DNA from: Acidimicrobiaceae bacterium
GTDB lineage: Bacteria; Actinomycetota; Acidimicrobiia; Acidimicrobiales; Palsa-688
Assembly (NCBI GenBank): GCA_003156795.1
Contig: PMHU01000141.1
Span: 1,912 to 11,520, forward strand
DNA: 9,609 nucleotides
Direction: 5' to 3'
The position numbers and the translations under genes were made by a program. Under the pieces are notes generated by a model. It ran no database searches. It was not told where the DNA came from and saw nothing but the letters and a program-made list of their open reading frames with translations. Of this stretch, positions 6,867 to 9,609 are shown one piece after another (position 1 is the stretch's first letter; each line of letters starts with the position of its first letter).

Positions 6867-7895
6867 TCACCCGATTCCCCCGCGGCTCAAGAAGTCGGCG
6901 TAGAACGACCCCAGCGCCAGGGCTGTGAACACCCCGGCGAGGATCCAAAAGCGGATGATCACCGTCGTCTCCGGCCAGCCCAGGAGCTCGAAGTGATGGT
7001 GGATAGGGGCCATCCGGAACACCCGGCGTCGGAACAGGCGAAAGCTGGCCACTTGGACGATCACCGACAGCGTCTCGAGCACGAAAAGGCCACCGAGGAT
7101 CGGGAGCAGTAGGTCGACGTTCTCAAGCAGGGCCAGCACGCCGATGGCCGTGCCGATGCCGAGCGAGCCGGTGTCACCCATGAATATGCGGGCTGGGGCA
7201 GCGTTGAACCACAGGAACCCGGCGCACCCGCCGATGAGCGCGGCGGCCATCGCCGCCTCGTCCAACGGCGCCGGGTTTCGGTATATCCCGGGGTGGCGGA
7301 ACTGGTAAAAGCCGATGACCGTGATGGCGGCGAAGGTGAACGTCGACGAACCAGCGGCCAGGCCGTCGAGACCGTCGGTCAGGTTCACGGCGTTGGCGCA
7401 ACCGACGATCACGATCACGGCGAAGATCACCCACCCGACCTTCCCGAGGTTGATACCGGTCGAGTTGTAGCGGGTGAACGACAGATGGGTGTCGACCTTC
7501 AGCCAGGTCACCGCGGCGATCGAGAAGCCGGCCGCCACGACCAACTGGGCGGCCATCTTGGCTCTGGCGTTGAGCCCGAGACTGCGCCGGCGGCGCACCT
7601 TGATCCAGTCGTCGGCCAGCCCGATGGCGGCTGCCGCGCACACGGTGAGCATGGCGAGCAGGCCGCGGGTGGTGAACGTGGCCTCCACGTGCGCCATCAA
7701 CCAGCCGGCGACGGCGGAGCCGATCAGCGCCACTCCGCCCATCGTGGGGGTGCCCACCTTGGTCAGGTGGTGTTCGGGGCCATCCTCACGGATCTGCTGG
7801 CCGATACCGTGGCTGCGCAACCAGTTGATCAGAATGGGTGTACCCACCATGGCCAGCACCGTGGCCACGCCGGCGGCGATCAGAAGGTCGGTCAA
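6867..7895 (-). CDS. mraY: Phospho-N-acetylmuramoyl-pentapeptide transferase
   Basis: MraY transfers phospho-MurNAc-pentapeptide from UDP to undecaprenyl phosphate, making lipid I at the cytoplasmic membrane. The protein has 342 residues, many of them in hydrophobic segments consistent with the family's ten helices. Diagnostic motifs are intact: HLTKVGTPTMGG (43-54), the acidic pair D95-D96, NAVNLTDGLDGLA (168-180), FMGDTGSLG (239-246) and RMAPIHHHFE (294-303). The HHH motif separates MraY from WecA-type transferases. Translation begins at TTG (7895-7893), which gives the expected N-terminus (LLIAAGVA...). That codon overlaps the TGA of an upstream frame (TTGA). The gene stands alone: there is no murF upstream and no murD or ftsW downstream, unlike the usual cell-wall cluster. 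It may be the only copy, relocated, or a paralogue. Confidence 0.95.
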   Translation of the reverse strand: MTDLLIAAGVATVLAMVGTPILINWLRSHGIGQQIREDGPEHHLTKVGTPTMGGVALIGSAVAGWLMAHVEATFTTRGLLAMLTVCAAAAIGLADDWIKVRRRRSLGLNARAKMAAQLVVAAGFSIAAVTWLKVDTHLSFTRYNSTGINLGKVGWVIFAVIVIVGCANAVNLTDGLDGLAAGSSTFTFAAITVIGFYQFRHPGIYRNPAPLDEAAMAAALIGGCAGFLWFNAAPARIFMGDTGSLGIGTAIGVLALLENVDLLLPILGGLFVLETLSVIVQVASFRLFRRRVFRMAPIHHHFELLGWPETTVIIRFWILAGVFTALALGSFYADFLSRGGIG

Positions 7896-8011
7896 GCGCG
7901 GCCGCCCTGCCGGGAACCGGTGTTTCGGCCGATGGCGTGGCGGGCCACTTCCACATCGTCATAGGGCAGCACCTGCCCGGCGATCTCCTGGCAGCGTTGC
8001 AGGTCGTGCAC
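7892..8011 (-). CDS. Possible short ORF coupled to mraY, or remnant of a larger gene
   Basis: This is a 39-codon frame beginning at GTG (8011-8009), with ending ...RNTGSRQGGRA. The frame stays open further upstream into the tRNA gene. Its codons are strongly G/C-biased at third positions, as in real genes here. Its TGA overlaps the mraY TTG start by 4 nt (TTGA), an arrangement typical of translational coupling. I recognise no family, it does not look like the MurF C-terminus, and no clear ribosome-binding site precedes the GTG. It could be a leader peptide, a decayed gene tail, or chance. Confidence 0.3.
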   Translation of the reverse strand: MHDLQRCQEIAGQVLPYDDVEVARHAIGRNTGSRQGGRA

Positions 8012-8046
8012 TCCGGCAGTCTTGCAGGCCCGACTCAGCTCCCAGT

Positions 8047-8065
8047 GTCTGCTGACTAGGCAGAC
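8047..8065. terminator. Stem-loop downstream of tRNA-Ser(GCU)
   Basis: GTCTGC (8047-8052) and GCAGAC (8060-8065) form a perfect 6-bp stem with a 7-nt loop. It begins about 40 nt past the 3' end of the tRNA, on the minus strand. It lacks a T-run. It may end the tRNA transcript or assist 3' processing before mraY. Confidence 0.3.
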
Positions 8066-8105
8066 CAGTCGGGGCAGAGCAAACGGATGAACCCAAGCTG
8101 GACAG

Positions 8106-8194
8106 CGGAGAGGGAGGGATTTGAACCCTCGGACCCAGTTTCCCAAGTCAACTCATTAGCAGTGAGTCCGATTCGGCCTCTCTCGCACCTCTCC
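8106..8194 (-). tRNA. tRNA-Ser(GCU)
   Basis: This is a complete 89-nt type II tRNA. The acceptor stem is GGAGAGG/CCTCTCC with discriminator G. The anticodon stem is ACTCA/TGAGT with loop CTGCTAA, giving anticodon GCT (complement of 8158-8160), which reads AGC/AGU serine codons. The variable arm GACTTGG-GAAA-CTGGGTC has G:U pairs. The T arm is GAGGG-TTCAAAT-CCCTC. CCA is not encoded. Confidence 0.97.
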
Positions 8195-8204
8195 TTGATT
8201 GAGG

Positions 8205-8210
8205 ATCGTA
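8205..8210 (-). promoter_or_regulatory. Candidate -10 element for tRNA-Ser(GCU)
   Basis: Read on the minus strand the hexamer is TACGAT (TANNNT), 10 nt before the tRNA 5' end. That would leave a leader of only a few nucleotides. The nearest -35-like TTGCCC (complement of 8231-8236) is 20 nt away, longer than usual, so the call rests mainly on the -10 and its position. Confidence 0.4.
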
Positions 8211-8315
8211 ACGCGCCCCGCCTGGTCGCAGGGCAAAAGTCCTGGTAGAGGGCCTATTAGAGGCTCATGCGGTCCTCGATTAACCCGCGCTGAGGATGCT
8301 CAGGTTTGCCTTTGC

Positions 8316-8489
8316 TTGCCAGGGTCTTCGCAAATCCTGGGCAAATCGAGGATCTCCGAGGCGATTCGGGCAGACTTCAGCTCACGAAAAGTAGTTGAAC
8401 AGGTTCGGCAGTCTGGTGCTTGGAACGTCCTGGATGATTTCCCCGGTACTGGTGCCGATCGAGCGGTCGACGCGTGGCGTTCTGATTAG
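8316..8489 (+). pseudogene. Possible decayed small ORF, faint antitoxin-like look
   Basis: This frame, open from a TTG at 8316 to TAG at 8487-8489, reads ...SRISEAIRADFSSRKVVEQV... and ends with DRAVDAWRSD. The central helix pattern with SEAIR followed by a charged helix faintly recalls C-terminal parts of VapB or ribbon-helix-helix antitoxins. There is no ribosome-binding site or ATG, and no N-terminal DNA-binding strand is recognisable. No toxin gene lies beside it. It may be a gene remnant or a chance open frame. Confidence 0.2.
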
Positions 8490-8535
8490 GCAGTGTCGGA
8501 CGGCTGCGGCCGGTGGGAATATGTTGTGGCCGAGC

Positions 8536-8562
8536 GGCGCGATGCTGGCATCGGGCCGCGCC
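8536..8562 (+). repeat. Inverted repeat in the leader of the dehydrogenase operon
   Basis: GGCGCG (8536-8541) pairs exactly with CGCGCC (8557-8562), and ATG/CAT extends the stem inside with a 5-nt bulge on the 3' side. It sits about 20 nt before the ribosome-binding site of the next gene. It may be an operator or a leader structure; the function is not shown. Confidence 0.35.
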
Positions 8563-8594
8563 TAACGAAGTAGTGGAGCCGCAAGGAGAAACCG

Positions 8595-9503
8595 ATGGCA
8601 GGGACTCACGAGCCGGTCGCGGTGCTCGGCATCGGGGCGATGGGTCACGGGATGGCGACCAGTGCCTTGCGCGCTGGCATCCCTACGATCGTGTGGGACC
8701 GCAGGGCGGAGGCGACCCGGGATCTGGCCCGACTGGGCGCCGAAGTGGCCGCTACCGCCGCCGATGCGGCCGGCCGAGCGGCCGTCGTTGTCACGATGGT
8801 GACTGACACGGACGCTGTCATCTCCATCGCTGTCGATCACGGAATGCTCGCCGCGCTCGCTCCCGGCGCGGTGTGGGTCCAGATGAGCACGATCGGGGTA
8901 GCAGGGACTGATCGAGTCGCCGCGACGGTTGAGTCCGAACGGCCCGATGTGACGCTGATCGACGCGCCGGTGTCGGGAAGCACGGACCCGGCGGAGCTCG
9001 GCCAGCTGACAATCTTCGCTTCCGGGCCCGACGTCGCCCGATCACGCGTCGCCGCCCTCTTCGACGCGCTCGGTCAGCGCACCATTTGGGTCGGCCCGGT
9101 CGGCGCCGGAACGCGGCTGAAGCTGGTCAACAACACCTGGCTGGCCTTCACCGCAGAAGCGGTTGCCGCCTCGGTGGCCCTGGCCCGTCGATTGGGCCTG
9201 GAGACGCGGACGGTGGTGGAGGCGCTCGGCGGCGGTCCTCTGTTATCGCCGTGGCAGGCTGCCAAACTGGACCGGATCTCCGACGGCGAGTTCTCGGCCC
9301 AGTTCGCGCTGTCACTGGCGCTCAAGGACGTTCGCCTCGCCCTAGAGGCGGCCGGTGATGACCGGTTCGCGGTGCTCGCCTGCTTGGCCGACGAATGGCA
9401 ACACGTCGTCGACCAGGGACTCGGCGGCTACGACCTGACCGTCGTCACCGAGGCGCTCGAGCAGCAGGGAACGGTGCCGAAGCCTGCAGGAACGGCGACG
9501 TGA
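8595..9503 (+). CDS. NAD(P)-dependent oxidoreductase, 3-hydroxyisobutyrate dehydrogenase family
   Basis: This encodes a 302-residue beta-hydroxyacid dehydrogenase, the normal family length. The N-terminal Rossmann fold has GIGAMG at 12-17. R36-R37 after the second strand (VWDRR) favour NADP(H). The substrate-binding signature is DAPVSGS at 123-129. The catalytic lysine is K176 in GAGTRLKLVNN, with N179/N180 at the active site, and K244-D245 lie in the C-terminal helical domain. Family members reversibly oxidise 3-hydroxyisobutyrate, reduce tartronate or succinic semialdehyde or glyoxylate, and some act as imine reductases; the sequence does not decide among these. AAGGAG lies 6 nt before the ATG. 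Its stop overlaps the start of an aldo/keto reductase by 4 nt (GTGA), so the two form an operon. Confidence 0.93.
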   Translation: MAGTHEPVAVLGIGAMGHGMATSALRAGIPTIVWDRRAEATRDLARLGAEVAATAADAAGRAAVVVTMVTDTDAVISIAVDHGMLAALAPGAVWVQMSTIGVAGTDRVAATVESERPDVTLIDAPVSGSTDPAELGQLTIFASGPDVARSRVAALFDALGQRTIWVGPVGAGTRLKLVNNTWLAFTAEAVAASVALARRLGLETRTVVEALGGGPLLSPWQAAKLDRISDGEFSAQFALSLALKDVRLALEAAGDDRFAVLACLADEWQHVVDQGLGGYDLTVVTEALEQQGTVPKPAGTAT

Positions 9504-9609
9504 CCAGGTATCTTCCCGCCGAGGACCGCTACGGGTCTATGACTTATCGTCGTTGCGGGCGCAGCGGCCTGCTCCTGCCTGCGATATCGCTCGGGCTGTG
9601 GCAGAACTT
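9500..9609 (+). CDS. YghZ-like aldo/keto reductase, N-terminus only
   Basis: Only the first 36 codons are in the window. The segment RYGSMTYRRCGRSGLLLPA followed by ISLGLWQN matches the start of YghZ/Gpr-type aldo/keto reductases. These reduce L-glyceraldehyde 3-phosphate, methylglyoxal and similar aldehydes with NADPH. The GTG at 9500 overlaps the preceding stop (GTGA), and AGGA lies 8 nt upstream, within the previous gene. The catalytic Asp, Tyr, Lys and His lie beyond the edge. Confidence 0.85.
   Translation, partial: MTRYLPAEDRYGSMTYRRCGRSGLLLPAISLGLWQN

Larger units (their letters stand above)
8195..8594. other. 400-base region with no confident gene
   Basis: This stretch lies between the 5' end of tRNA-Ser(GCU) and the dehydrogenase start codon. 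It holds a candidate tRNA promoter, a possible decayed frame (8316-8489), and a GC-rich imperfect hairpin before the dehydrogenase. There are also small local repeats, such as GCAAATC at 8330-8336 and 8341-8347. I see no other RNA gene or convincing ORF. A weak TATGTT at 8520-8525 could be a -10 for the dehydrogenase but has no matching -35. Confidence 0.6.

Noticed and set aside
6867..7895. WecA-like or teichoic-acid glycosyltransferase instead of MraY
   Set aside because: The HHH motif (299-301) and the KVGTPTMGG and NLTDGLDGL motifs are specific to MraY.
7293..7964. Plus-strand frame opposite mraY
   Set aside because: Gly/His/Asp-rich shadow translation; mraY on the other strand is unambiguous.

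Overview
The window comes from a GC-rich bacterium. The strong G/C bias at third codon positions, GTG and TTG starts, an apparent leaderless gene and the gene content suggest an actinobacterium. An Acidimicrobiia-like or other poorly cultured lineage is a guess, because nothing here fixes the taxonomy. I found no mobile element, CRISPR array, phage module or recognisable defence system. The content is tRNA-Ser genes, a block of oxidative metabolism, a stand-alone cell-wall gene and the start of a reductase operon.

Layout, left to right. Bases 1-40 are the 3' end of a plus-strand tRNA-Ser. Facing it is a DUF2786-family gene (142-1521, minus). Next comes a minus-strand pair, a SnoaL-like protein (3143-3595) followed by a Rieske non-heme iron oxygenase alpha subunit (1689-3053). 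These are transcribed away from a 151-bp intergenic region. On its other side, plus-strand genes encode a secreted alpha/beta hydrolase (3747-4676), a ferritin-like diiron protein with a complete metal-ligand set (4817-5935), and an NADP-type short-chain dehydrogenase (6007-6756) that appears leaderless. The short-chain dehydrogenase converges with a full-length mraY (6867-7895, minus). That mraY has a TTG start overlapping the stop of a short upstream frame, and lies downstream of a complete tRNA-Ser(GCU) (8106-8194, minus). A roughly 400-base stretch with little coding (8195-8594) follows. The window ends with a 3-hydroxyisobutyrate-dehydrogenase-family gene (8595-9503), which overlaps by 4 nt the start of a YghZ-type aldo/keto reductase (9500 onward, truncated).

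The genes at 1689-6756 make a plausible functional unit. A secreted esterase or lipase could release a substrate, and two unrelated oxygen-activating iron proteins (Rieske and diiron) could oxidise it. A short-chain dehydrogenase could oxidise or reduce the product, and a SnoaL-fold protein could assist. The divergent promoter region carries a sigma70-like promoter with an adjacent repeated CGTCACAT element, a candidate operator for co-regulation. The substrate cannot be read from the sequence, and no ferredoxin or reductase partner is in view.

The least expected item is mraY alone, without its usual mur/fts neighbours, next to a tRNA gene.
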